A DNA stretch of 64,000 nt. Origin: Natronococcus amylolyticus DSM 10524. Lineage in GTDB: Archaea > Halobacteriota > Halobacteria > Halobacteriales > Natrialbaceae. Below are positions 33,586 through 42,018 of the stretch, in pieces; within the stretch, counting starts at the first letter, position 1; each line of letters opens with the position of its first letter. The DNA is taken from the NCBI RefSeq assembly GCF_000337675.1, contig NZ_AOIB01000026.1:128580-192579 (forward strand). The letters are read 5' to 3'. The notes under the pieces were generated by a model, which was given only the letters and a program-made list of their open reading frames with translations, had not been told where the DNA came from and searched no databases. The position numbers and the translations under genes are program-made.

Positions 33586-35337
33586 CTACTCGTCCGCGGT
33601 CGGCAGCCGAAGCGTCGGTCCGTCGGGAAACGATCCCGTCGCGTCCCCGAGATCGAGCCGACCCGTCGCGGCCAGCGTCCGCAGCGCGTAGAGGTTCCGA
33701 AACGCCGGGAGTGACTCGAGGACGTCGTCGTCGACGATGCCGTACCACGCCAGGGGATGGGAACCGGGCTCGCTCCAGGCCGACCGCGGCGCGAGAAACG
33801 GCGGCTCCCAGTCCCCGCCGCGCTCGGTGAACTGGCGAACCGGCGAGTGTCGAACCAGCGCGAGGTGGCGATCCGCGGCCGAGAGCGTCCGATCCGTCAG
33901 CCCCGCCCGTTCGTCGGGGACGTCGACAGCGCGTCGATACCGCTCTCGCGCGAGGTCGGCGTGGAGTCCCTTGCCCCGCCGCGCCTCGAGCGGAACCCGT
34001 TCCCACGCACGAACGTAGGCGGGGTCCCACAGCGGGAGCCACCAGTCGAGGTCGGCATCCTCGTAAACCCGGAGGTCGCCGTTCGTGAACGTCGCCATCC
34101 GACCGCGCCACTCCCAGCGCTCGTAGGCCGCGGCCGCGCTCGCGGGGTCCATGACGGTGCTCGGATCCCGCCTGCCACATAGTCCGCGACGGATTCGTTC
34201 CCGCGCGGCGTCCTCGAACCGCTCGTCGTCCCACTCCCACAGCACGTAGTGGCGCTCGAGGACGTAGTCGACGAGATCCTCGAGCGAGGGGGTGATCAGC
34301 TCTCGGTCGAGCGCGTCGTCGTCGGCGTCGACGGCCGGCCCGCAGCCGACGCTCGAGTGCTCTGACCGACGGCGCTCGCCGACGAACCGCGGCAGCCGCT
34401 CGCTTGGCGTCGCGACGGTGTGGCCCGGACAGTACAGCGCGTCGGTCGGCAGCCGCCCCTCGGCGACCAGTTCGCGGACGGCGGGCCACTCCGCGAGAAA
34501 CGGGAGCACGTCGCCGCCGAACGCCTCGCGCTCGTATTGTCGCCCCGCCGGACCGCGGTACCACTCGCGCCACGTCGACTCGTCGTAGTCACAGAACTCC
34601 CAGGGAATCCCGAGTCGACCCGCGATCTCCCTGCTCAGTTCGACGTCTGGGTGACCCGAGCGTCCGAAGGTGAACCCGATCACCTCCCGGTCGCGCTCGA
34701 CGAGCGCCGACGCGAGCAGCCGAGAGTCGTAACCGCCTGACAACGGGACGACGACGGGTCGGTCGCCGGCGACCCGCTCGAGCCGATCAAGCGCGGTCTC
34801 GAGGGCCGACTCGAGGCTCGCTCGAGCTGTCGCGGGATCGTTCGTGCGCTCGTCTTCGGGATCCGCGGGCCAGTACTCGCGGTAGGTTCGCCGTTCGATC
34901 TCGCCGCCGCGGATCCGAACCACCTCGCCGGGCTGAGTCGCGTAGACGCCCGACCAGATCGTCTCCGGACCGGTGACGTACCGCGTCAGGAGAAACTCGC
35001 TCTCGAGAACGGGATCCGTTGGCGCCTCGAGCGCCTCGCGAACCACGCGCCCGCGATCCGAGATCGGTCCCTCGGCACCGTAGTACAGCGGGATCGACCG
35101 GGCGCCGTCGGCGACGAGATAGGTGGCGTCGTCGGTATCGATGACGGCGGCGAAAAAGCCCTCGAAGGTGGCCGCGAGATCAGCGACGCCCTCGAGTCCG
35201 GCGTCGGCCCTCCTGGCGTCCGCAAAGCGGGCGGCGAGGGACGCCCCCTCGAGGAGCTGCCCGTCCTCGAACGCGCGACCCCGAACTGCGACGCCGTCGG
35301 TTCGCGTCCAGCCGTCGTGACTCAGCACCGTCTGCAT
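33586..35337 (-). CDS. Asparagine-synthase-related protein without the Ntn cysteine
   Basis: 583 residues. The C-terminal half is an asparagine-synthase ATP pyrophosphatase domain: PP-loop PLSGGYDSRLLAS (about 199-211), then GFTFGRSGHPDVELS and IPWEFCDYDE (about 227-260). The N-terminal half looks like a glutamine-amidotransferase class II remnant (GVYATQPGEVVRI, about 130-142) but begins MQTVLSHDGW, so the catalytic Cys2 of true AsnB is absent. It would not use glutamine as nitrogen donor; ammonia, or a different amide- or lactam-forming reaction, is likelier. No partner genes. Downstream of the small membrane protein gene and a 13-bp inverted repeat pair. Confidence 0.82.
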   Translation of the reverse strand: MQTVLSHDGWTRTDGVAVRGRAFEDGQLLEGASLAARFADARRADAGLEGVADLAATFEGFFAAVIDTDDATYLVADGARSIPLYYGAEGPISDRGRVVREALEAPTDPVLESEFLLTRYVTGPETIWSGVYATQPGEVVRIRGGEIERRTYREYWPADPEDERTNDPATARASLESALETALDRLERVAGDRPVVVPLSGGYDSRLLASALVERDREVIGFTFGRSGHPDVELSREIAGRLGIPWEFCDYDESTWREWYRGPAGRQYEREAFGGDVLPFLAEWPAVRELVAEGRLPTDALYCPGHTVATPSERLPRFVGERRRSEHSSVGCGPAVDADDDALDRELITPSLEDLVDYVLERHYVLWEWDDERFEDAARERIRRGLCGRRDPSTVMDPASAAAAYERWEWRGRMATFTNGDLRVYEDADLDWWLPLWDPAYVRAWERVPLEARRGKGLHADLARERYRRAVDVPDERAGLTDRTLSAADRHLALVRHSPVRQFTERGGDWEPPFLAPRSAWSEPGSHPLAWYGIVDDDVLESLPAFRNLYALRTLAATGRLDLGDATGSFPDGPTLRLPTADE

Positions 35338-35398
35338 ACTCGTTCGTTCGTCGAGGCGTACTTAGGTCCGCCGACGGGTGTCGACTCGACGGCTCATA

Positions 35399-35469
35399 CT
35401 GTCGGACAGAACTATTTGGAGATCGGTCGCGACTTCACGATCGACTTTACACTGACTTCTGTCCGACAG
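35399..35469. repeat. Small element bounded by exact 13-bp inverted repeats
   Basis: CTGTCGGACAGAA at 35399-35411 and its exact complement TTCTGTCCGACAG at 35457-35469 enclose 45 bp. Each arm is itself nearly palindromic (CTGTC around one base, then GACAG). It lies between the membrane-protein stop and the asparagine-synthase-like start, both on the minus strand. Operator pair or MITE remnant; no clear target duplication. Confidence 0.5.
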
Positions 35470-35470
35470 C

Positions 35471-36004
35471 TCACTCCCGGTTGTCGGCCAGCTCGCGGCG
35501 CCGTCGGTCGGCCGCCGCGTCCCACCGCTCGGTCGACTCGTCGTAGGCCGTCCCCAGCGAGATCAGGAAGCCGGTGATGGCGGTGACGAGTGCGATACTG
35601 CCGATCGCGACAACCGCGATCGAGAACAGCTGGCCGGCGAGAACCTGTGCCGAAGTCAGCAGCGAGACCGCCGTCACGAACGCGATCAGGGTTCCGAGCC
35701 GCGCTAACCGCCCGGTGTCGAGACCGCGCTCGGAGCCCGACTGCGTTTCGGTGCGCTCGAGCAGTTCGTCGAGGATCCCGCTGTACTCGCCGCCGTCTCG
35801 CGCGTGGCCCAGCGAGTGAATCGACTGGGCGATCCACAGTCCGGCCGTGAAGTTCAATAGCGCGACGAACGATACCAGTCCCAGTTCACCGCCGACAAAC
35901 AGTCCGGCGGTGATCGCGCTGACGAGCGAGAGCGCCATGATCGCGTGGGTAACGATCGATCGGGTACCGAAGTCGGCCAGCCGGTTTAGCTGAGTCGTTC
36001 TCAT
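35471..36004 (-). CDS. Four-helix membrane protein, unknown function
   Basis: 177 residues with hydrophobic segments at about 18-38, 44-62, 104-124 and 130-150. Between helices 2 and 3 is an acidic loop. The C-terminal tail (DAAADRRRRELADNRE) is basic and probably cytoplasmic. No motif recognised. Its stop codon directly touches the inverted-repeat element at 35399-35469. Confidence 0.65.
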   Translation of the reverse strand: MRTTQLNRLADFGTRSIVTHAIMALSLVSAITAGLFVGGELGLVSFVALLNFTAGLWIAQSIHSLGHARDGGEYSGILDELLERTETQSGSERGLDTGRLARLGTLIAFVTAVSLLTSAQVLAGQLFSIAVVAIGSIALVTAITGFLISLGTAYDESTERWDAAADRRRRELADNRE

Positions 36005-36055
36005 ACCATGTCATAGGTTCTCGTGGCGAAAGCCGGTGTGCCCTAACCATGATAG

Positions 36056-36094
36056 GTATTTACACACGTCCGTTGCAGCTGCCGGGCCAGCTGC
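36056..36094 (+). promoter_or_regulatory. TATA-like box with a following 7-bp inverted repeat
   Basis: TATTTA at 36056-36061, then GCAGCTG (36075-36081) and CAGCTGC (36088-36094) around CCGGGC, 28 bp before the ATG at 36122. The arms would sit near the transcription start. Operator or 5' leader hairpin. Confidence 0.35.
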
Positions 36095-36121
36095 TACCCG
36101 TCCGAGGGCGGTAGTGAGCGT

Positions 36122-36382
36122 ATGGCAGAACTCGGCACCGCGACGATCGTTTACAAGAACTCGACCGACGAGATCGAGGAGGTCACCGTCGACAACGACC
36201 ATATCGCCTACTTCCAGGACCACTGGCTGTTCGCGTACGGTACCGACGACGACGGCAACGACATGGTTCGGCGGGTGCCCAGCGAGCGAGTCTACCACGT
36301 CGAGCGCTCGGTCGAGGAACTCGAGAGTACGTTCGACACCGCGGTCGACAAGGCCAAGGACACCCTCGAGGATCTCAAGTAG
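36122..36382 (+). CDS. Small conserved acidic hypothetical protein
   Basis: 86 residues, acidic and soluble, opening MAELGTATIVYKNSTDEIEE and ending in a helical, Lys/Glu-rich tail (FDTAVDKAKDTLEDLK). The central YFQDHWLFAYGTDDDG resembles no domain I know. Convergent with the 94-residue gene, whose stop lies 1 bp away. Confidence 0.65.
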   Translation: MAELGTATIVYKNSTDEIEEVTVDNDHIAYFQDHWLFAYGTDDDGNDMVRRVPSERVYHVERSVEELESTFDTAVDKAKDTLEDLK

Positions 36383-36383
36383 G

Positions 36384-36668
36384 CTACTCGTCGGTCGCGT
36401 CCTCGACCCGGTCCGCGTGTTTCTCGAGGTCGCTCGCGATCGTTCGAGCCTGGTCGGGCGTCAGCTGCACCTCCTCCATGTGTGCGGGAAGGTGCTCCTC
36501 GGTCATGTTGTCGAGCTCGAGCTGCAGCCGGACGCAGTCGGGCTCCTCCCTATCGGCCGTCGCGTTCACGACGGCGAGCGATTCCGTCTCGAACTCGTGG
36601 CCCTTCGCGACGGCGTCGACGAGGTCGAGCGTCGTGTAGGCGTTGACTTTCATCAGACGGTCTGCCAT
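36384..36668 (-). CDS. Small conserved hypothetical protein
   Basis: 94 residues: MADRLMKVNAYTTLDLVDAV, then a beta-rich middle (HEFETESLAVVNATADREEP) and an acidic helical tail. Probably a small beta/alpha cytosolic protein of the kind common in haloarchaea; function not recognised. Its end is 1 bp from the stop of the convergent 86-residue gene. Confidence 0.65.
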   Translation of the reverse strand: MADRLMKVNAYTTLDLVDAVAKGHEFETESLAVVNATADREEPDCVRLQLELDNMTEEHLPAHMEEVQLTPDQARTIASDLEKHADRVEDATDE

Positions 36669-36802
36669 GGTTCTCGAGAGCAGCCGAACGTACTTAGGCG
36701 GCCCGACAGCGACGCGAAAACGGGTCCGCTAGAACGAACGGAGCGGCTCCGGGGACCGGCGCAAGGCGGCAGCCGAGAGCACAGCGCCGAGCGGAGACGT
36801 GG

Positions 36803-38581
36803 TCAGTCGTCAGACGGGATCGGCGTCCCGTCGGCCTGTGCGGGAGCGGGGCTCTCGTCCAGGTCGTCCTCCTCGGCGTAGGGGTACCACGTCCGCTTCG
36901 TGTTGTGCATGAAGGGGTCGTCGTAGTCGGTCTCCTCGGGCTCGATCAGGTCGGCGAGCTCCTCGTCCTCGCGCTCGGCGACGAACTCCCGGAAGCTCTG
37001 GGCCTCGCTGTCGCGCGCTTCCTCGAAGTTCTCGAGCAGGTTCGCGATCGCGCCGGGCACCTCGTCGGCGGGCACCCGCTCGGCGATCCAGGCGGCGAAC
37101 TGCGGGTCCTCGCCGAGACCGCCCCCGAGGCCGATATCCAGCGCCTCGACGGGTTCGCCGTCCTTGCGCGTCTTCATCCCGCGCAGGGAGACATCGGCGA
37201 TCTGGGGCTGGGCACAGGAGGCGGTACAGCCCGAGAGGTGGACGTGGAAGTTCTCGACGCCGTCTGGCAGCTCGACGTTGTCGACGAGCCAGCGGGCGTA
37301 GCGAACCTGTCGGTTCTTGGTCTCGACGATCGAGAGCGAGCAGAACTCGGTTCCGGTACAGGCGATCGACCCGCGCTGGAAGGGATGCGGGTCGGGGCTG
37401 TAGTGCTCGAGGACGTCCTCGGAGCGCAGGTCGTCGACGTTCTCCTCGGGGACGTCCGTGAAGACGATGTTCTGGCGCTGGGTGAGCCGAACCTCGCCCG
37501 AACCGTACTCGTCGGCTGCGTCCGCGAGGTCGTACGCCTCGTCGACGCCGATGCGACCGACAAGGACGTTCAGCCCGACGTAGTAGTTGCCGTCAGGCTG
37601 CTCGTGGACGCCGACGTGGTCGTGTTTGCCGTCGGCCTCGCCCGCGTTGTAGGAGTACGACTCCCGGAGGTCCTCGCCCGCCGTATGGAGTTCGAAGTCG
37701 ACGAACTCCTCCTGGAGGGTTTCGCGGAACTTCTCGGGACCCCACTCGTCCATGAGGAACTTGATTCGGGCGTTGTAGCGGTTCTCGCGGTCGCCGTTGT
37801 CCCGGAACAGCGCCGAGATGCCGCCGGCGACGTCGACGGCCTGCTCGGGCGTCGCGAAGACGTCGATATCCCGGGCGAAGCGGGGCTCGTTGCGCGAGAG
37901 GCCGCCACCGACGCGGATGTTGTAGCCCGTGACGGTCTCGCCGTCTATCTCCTTCTCGGCGGGCTCGAAGGCGAGGTCGTTGATGTCGCCCTGACCGCAG
38001 CCCTCGTCACAGCCCGTGACCGACACCTTCCACTTCCGGGGCAAGTTCGAGTGAGCCTCGTTTCGCTTGAACGTGTCGTGAAGCTCGGTCGCGAGCGCGT
38101 CGGCGTCGACGTGCTCGTGTTTGTCCTTGCCGGCGACCGGGCAGCCGACGATGTTGCGCCAGGAGTCCCCGCAGGCCTGGACCGTCGAGAGGCCGACCGA
38201 CTCGAGTCGATCGAAGATCTCGGGGACGTCCTCGAGGCGGATCCAGTGGAGCTGGATCGCCTGTCGGGTCGTCACGTCGATCCAGCCGTTACCGAACACC
38301 GGATTCTCGGCGGGGCCGCGGGAGAAGTCGTCGGCGATCTCGACGATCTCCCGGAACTGGCCGGGCTCGAGGACGCCGCCCGGTGGACCGATCCGCATCA
38401 TGAAGTACGACTCCTGGCCGGCGCGCTGGTGGTACAGGCCGTACCACTTGAAGCGCTCGAACCACGCGTCGTGCTCGTCGTCGGGGATCGCATCCCACCC
38501 CTCCTCCGCGAAGCGCTCGATCTCCGCGCGGATGTCGGTACCGTAGAGTTCGTCTTTCCACTGCTCGACGTCACTCGGCAT
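36803..38581 (-). CDS. Siroheme nitrite/sulfite reductase (ferredoxin-dependent, assimilatory)
   Basis: 592 residues. Reduces nitrite to ammonium, or sulfite to sulfide, with six electrons from ferredoxin. Two-fold repeated NiR/SiR architecture; the 4Fe-4S/siroheme ligands are CTGTEFC (about 395-401) and GCTASC (about 437-442), i.e. Cys-x5-Cys ... Cys-x3-Cys. An earlier CDEGCGQGD is the pseudo-symmetric counterpart. The arginines and lysines that bind the anion ([16 protein letters not shown]-like) are present. Nitrite versus sulfite cannot be settled here: no nasA, ferredoxin or cys gene is adjacent. Family assignment firm. Start at the ATG at 38581; a GTG 9 bp upstream is possible. Confidence 0.9.
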   Translation of the reverse strand: MPSDVEQWKDELYGTDIRAEIERFAEEGWDAIPDDEHDAWFERFKWYGLYHQRAGQESYFMMRIGPPGGVLEPGQFREIVEIADDFSRGPAENPVFGNGWIDVTTRQAIQLHWIRLEDVPEIFDRLESVGLSTVQACGDSWRNIVGCPVAGKDKHEHVDADALATELHDTFKRNEAHSNLPRKWKVSVTGCDEGCGQGDINDLAFEPAEKEIDGETVTGYNIRVGGGLSRNEPRFARDIDVFATPEQAVDVAGGISALFRDNGDRENRYNARIKFLMDEWGPEKFRETLQEEFVDFELHTAGEDLRESYSYNAGEADGKHDHVGVHEQPDGNYYVGLNVLVGRIGVDEAYDLADAADEYGSGEVRLTQRQNIVFTDVPEENVDDLRSEDVLEHYSPDPHPFQRGSIACTGTEFCSLSIVETKNRQVRYARWLVDNVELPDGVENFHVHLSGCTASCAQPQIADVSLRGMKTRKDGEPVEALDIGLGGGLGEDPQFAAWIAERVPADEVPGAIANLLENFEEARDSEAQSFREFVAEREDEELADLIEPEETDYDDPFMHNTKRTWYPYAEEDDLDESPAPAQADGTPIPSDD

Positions 38582-38657
38582 TGATATCACCGCTATGAAC
38601 TCCGCCTATAAGCCCCCCTGCGTGACGTCAGTTCTCCCCGCCTCTCGGGGATTCCGG

Positions 38658-38984
38658 CTACGCTTGCCGCCCGGCGTCGGACTCGAGGGTCGACTGGACG
38701 GCTTCGGGACTGTAGGGCTTGAACTCGCCGTCGACGATGCGGCCGACGGGGAGTCGATCGATCGAGTCGCGGGTGCCACACTCGAGACACTGGCCGACCG
38801 CGTCGGCGACGACGACCGAGCCGTCGACCCCGGTTCCGAAGAAGCCCTCGAGCAGAACGTACGCCGGCTCGCACTCGCAGAAGACGCCTCGAGAGAGCGT
38901 CCAGACGTCGCTGACGCTCACCCGGCGGCTGTCGTCGACGCTGATCCACGCCCCGTCGTCGAGCGTTCGCAGTGCAATCGCCAT
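38658..38984 (-). CDS. Small protein with Cys-x-Cys and Cys-x2-Cys pairs
   Basis: 108 residues from the ATG at 38984. CEC (about 36-38) and CLEC (about 67-70) are placed so as to bind one metal ion, likely zinc. The body reads [22 protein letters not shown] between the pairs, then [18 protein letters not shown] at the end. No recognised family. It ends about 76 bp before the siroheme reductase start on the same strand, so may share transcription with it, but no functional link is shown. Confidence 0.6.
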   Translation of the reverse strand: MAIALRTLDDGAWISVDDSRRVSVSDVWTLSRGVFCECEPAYVLLEGFFGTGVDGSVVVADAVGQCLECGTRDSIDRLPVGRIVDGEFKPYSPEAVQSTLESDAGRQA

Positions 38985-39272
38985 ACTCCCGATTCGAACC
39001 CGAGGGCACTCCGTTCGTCGCCCCGGGCAATGCTTACCGATCCCGTGACGCATCCTCGAGCGAAAACCGCAAGACACAGTCGGGAACGATCCAGGGCCGG
39101 CGTCATCGGTAGCGGTTCTTGTTGCCGATATAGACGAGATCTCCGTTTGCGGGACAACGGAAACCACCGCCCTGTTGACGAAGCGCGCGCTGACGGGCCC
39201 CCTCGAACGCCGGGCCGCTGCCTTAGCTCCCGGATCGCAGCCCACTTACCACCGCCCTGCGAACTCACGGCC

Positions 39273-40340
39273 ATGCAGATCAAAGACCGGGAGCGACTCG
39301 ACGGGGGTCGCGAGCGGCTCACCGTCGTCCCCGAGAGCGTGGACGACCTCTGGCATTTGCAGTACGTCCTCGAGCCCGGCGACCGCGTCGCGGGCGATAC
39401 GACCCGGCGGATCCAGCGCAACGACGACCAGATGCGGGACACTGGCGGCGAGCGCGAGCACATGTGGGTCGCCATCGCCGTCGACGATATCGAGTTCCAC
39501 AAGTTCGCCAACCGGCTTCGGGTCGGCGGCGAGATCGTCGCCTGCTCGCGGGAGGACCAGCTCGGCTTCCACCACACCTTGAACGTCGAGGAGCGCGAGG
39601 AGCTGTCGATCGAGAAGCGGTTCAAACCCGACCAGGAGGCCCGCCTCGAGGAGGCCGAGGAGGCGACCGAGAACCCGGACGTCGCCATCGCCACCGTCGA
39701 GGAGGGACAAGCCCACGTCCACACCGTCGCCCAGTACGGCACCGAGGAGCGGGCGGCGATCACGGGACCGACGGGCAAGGGCGACTTCGCCCGCGAGCGA
39801 TCGGAGCTGTTCGCGGAGCTAGCGACGGTCCTCGAGCGCCAGGACGCCGACGCGGTCATCCTCGCGGGACCCGGCTTTACGAAGCAGGACGCCTACAAGT
39901 ACATCGAACAGAACGCGCCCGACGTCGCCGAGAAGATCACGATGGTCGACGCGGCGGCCGTCGGCGACCGGGGCGTCCACGAGGTACTCAAACGCGGTGC
40001 CGTCGCGGACGTCCAACAGGAGACCCGCATCGAGAGTGAGGCCGAGTACATCGACGAGTTGACCCAGCGCATCGCCCAGGGCGCGAAGGCCGCCTACGGT
40101 CCCGACGAGGTCAAGCAGGCCGCCGAGTACGGCGCGATCGAACGCCTGCTGATCGTCGACGACCGGCTCCGACAGGAACGGGGGCCCGACGGCGAGTGGC
40201 GCCTCGACGTTGACGACGTCGTCCGCACGGCCGAGCAGAAAGGCGGCGAGGTAACGGTGTTCTCGAGCGAGTTTCCGCCCGGCGAGCAGCTCTCGAACCT
40301 CGGCGGGATCGCGGCGCTGTTGCGCTATCGGCTCGAGTGA
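39273..40340 (+). CDS. pelA: mRNA surveillance protein pelota (Dom34)
   Basis: 355 residues, the standard archaeal length. Pelota with aEF1A/ABCE1 splits stalled ribosomes. Seen: N-terminal Sm-like domain [21 protein letters not shown] and [10 protein letters not shown]; a central RNase-H-like eRF1_2 domain ([33 protein letters not shown], about 190-210); and C-terminal eRF1_3 domain ending [27 protein letters not shown]. The ATG at 39273 is the family start. Alone on its strand. Confidence 0.95.
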   Translation: MQIKDRERLDGGRERLTVVPESVDDLWHLQYVLEPGDRVAGDTTRRIQRNDDQMRDTGGEREHMWVAIAVDDIEFHKFANRLRVGGEIVACSREDQLGFHHTLNVEEREELSIEKRFKPDQEARLEEAEEATENPDVAIATVEEGQAHVHTVAQYGTEERAAITGPTGKGDFARERSELFAELATVLERQDADAVILAGPGFTKQDAYKYIEQNAPDVAEKITMVDAAAVGDRGVHEVLKRGAVADVQQETRIESEAEYIDELTQRIAQGAKAAYGPDEVKQAAEYGAIERLLIVDDRLRQERGPDGEWRLDVDDVVRTAEQKGGEVTVFSSEFPPGEQLSNLGGIAALLRYRLE

Positions 40341-40444
40341 CCGGGCAGAACGCTGGCGGGCGACTCGAATGACCGAGAGCCGCTCGAGCCGACCCGACGA
40401 ACCGTCGACTGTTTTGATAACGTACGCCGGCGTAGGACCACGGA

Positions 40445-41125
40445 ATGCTCACCGAACGGGCCGATCGGCTGTGGACCGACGAGGAACCGCTGACGTTTTT
40501 CGGCGTCGAACTCGGGCGGATCATGACCGTTGTCGAACTCTCGAGCGGAGGGCTGTTCGTCCAGTCGCCGGCCGAACTGACGCCCGACCTGCAGCGTGCG
40601 CTCGAGGAACTCGGCGACGTCCGCTTCGTCGCGCCCGCGAGCAAGCTCCACGGCCACCTGTACATGGAGCAGTACCGGGCGGCGTTTCCGGGCGTCGAAC
40701 TGCTGGCCGCGCCGGGACTGGCTGCTCGGCGACTCGATCTGCAGTTCGACGGGCTGCTGGGCGACACCCCCGATCCACGCTGGAGCGCCGACATCGATCA
40801 GGTCGCGGTCGACGGCCACCGCTGGCTCACCGAGATCGCGTACTACCACCGGCAGAGCGGAACCGTGATCCTCGGCGATGTCGGCTTCCACATCGGGCCC
40901 TCGAGTCCTCCGAAGACCCGCCTCGTCGCGCGGCTGTTGCGGATCTATCGGCGGATCTCTCCGCCGATCGAGTTCAGACTCACGATCGCCAACGAGGACA
41001 CGTTTCGACGGTCGATCCGGGACGTCCTCGCCTGGGAGTTCGACCGACTGATCCCGGGCCACGGCGAGATCGTCGAGACGGGCGGAAAACAGGCCGTTGC
41101 GGATGGATTCGACTGGATTCTCTGA
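40445..41125 (+). CDS. DUF4336 (metallo-beta-lactamase-like) protein
   Basis: 226 residues. DUF4336 proteins have a metallo-beta-lactamase-like fold but divergent or missing metal motifs. Seen: MTVVELSSGGLFVQSP (about 27-42), APASKLHGHLYMEQYRAAFP (about 62-81), VILGDVGFHIGP (about 138-149) and a C-terminal LIPGHGEIVETGG (about 202-214), where the GHGE corresponds to the last MBL metal position. No HxHxDH. Substrate unknown. The TATA-like TTTTGATAACG upstream (40413-40423) suits a promoter. Confidence 0.78.
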   Translation: MLTERADRLWTDEEPLTFFGVELGRIMTVVELSSGGLFVQSPAELTPDLQRALEELGDVRFVAPASKLHGHLYMEQYRAAFPGVELLAAPGLAARRLDLQFDGLLGDTPDPRWSADIDQVAVDGHRWLTEIAYYHRQSGTVILGDVGFHIGPSSPPKTRLVARLLRIYRRISPPIEFRLTIANEDTFRRSIRDVLAWEFDRLIPGHGEIVETGGKQAVADGFDWIL

Positions 41126-41157
41126 GCCCGACGGTGACTCGAGCGAGCGCGGTCCGA

Positions 41158-41856
41158 TCAGGCGTCGTTCGCGGCCTCGACCGTCTCCCGCAGGGCGTCG
41201 ACCCCCTCGTCGTGGGCGAGGTCGCCGACGACGATCACGTCGGCGTACTGGGCCATCCCGTAGGCCGAATCGTAGTCGTGGATACCCCCGCCGTAGAACA
41301 GCGTCGACTCGTCGACGCCCCGGCTGGCGGCTTCGACGATCTCCTCGTCGCCGAGCATCCCCGAGTACTCGAGGTAGACGATCTCCTGGCCGAACATCCG
41401 TTCGGCGACCTTCGCGTAGGCCTCGACGTCGTCGGGCCCGAGGTCGCAGTCGGCCTCCGTCAGGGTCGCGACGTCGGCCTCGGGGTTCATTACGATGTAG
41501 GCCTCGGTGGTCGTTCGTTCCCAGTCGACGGTGTCGATCCGGACCCACTCCTTGTGGGCCTCGGTGATCCAGAACGGCGAGCCGGCGTTGAACACCGTCG
41601 GGATGAAGTAGCCCTCGAGGGCGTCGTTCCGGACGACGACGCTCGGGTTCGCGGGCTCCTGGTAGAGCGGCACGTCGTGTTCGGCGCAGGCGTCGATCAC
41701 CGCGGTCATGTTCTCCTCGGTCATTCCCATCGTCCCCCCGATCTCGATCGCGTCGGTGCCGGTCGCACAGAGATCGCCGAAGGTGACGCCGTCGGGAAGC
41801 TCCTTGTCGGGGTCGAGTTTGAGGATATGGTTCCAGTCGGTCCAGGGGGCAGTCAT
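41158..41856 (-). CDS. Geranylgeranylglyceryl phosphate synthase
   Basis: 232 residues, TIM-barrel prenyltransferase making the first ether bond of archaeal lipids: sn-glycerol-1-phosphate plus GGPP. Seen: [14 protein letters not shown] (about 6-19), [14 protein letters not shown] (about 33-46), PLYQEPANP (about 63-71), [13 protein letters not shown] (about 161-173) and [18 protein letters not shown] (about 190-207), the phosphate-binding and active-site loops. Group I-type archaeal length. The frame continues far upstream antisense to the kinase gene; the ATG at 41856 is the true start. Divergent from the histidine kinase. Confidence 0.93.
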   Translation of the reverse strand: MTAPWTDWNHILKLDPDKELPDGVTFGDLCATGTDAIEIGGTMGMTEENMTAVIDACAEHDVPLYQEPANPSVVVRNDALEGYFIPTVFNAGSPFWITEAHKEWVRIDTVDWERTTTEAYIVMNPEADVATLTEADCDLGPDDVEAYAKVAERMFGQEIVYLEYSGMLGDEEIVEAASRGVDESTLFYGGGIHDYDSAYGMAQYADVIVVGDLAHDEGVDALRETVEAANDA

Positions 41857-42018
41857 ACCGCTCCGTTTCCCGACAACCGGGAAAAGCGCTACGAAACGGC
41901 CCCCAAGACGGCGGTCCGACAGTAGCCGACGACGGCGACCGCTGTCCCCTTCCGTGGCATCGAGGGGCGGGCCGACGAACGTCGGCTTTATTTTTCCACC
42001 GCCGAGAGTAGTCACCGT

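Noticed and set aside
38985-39010. GGTTCGAATC-like string on the minus strand, a possible tRNA T-arm
   Set aside because: The flanking bases do not form a T-stem, and no acceptor or anticodon arm is present. No tRNA was found in the window.
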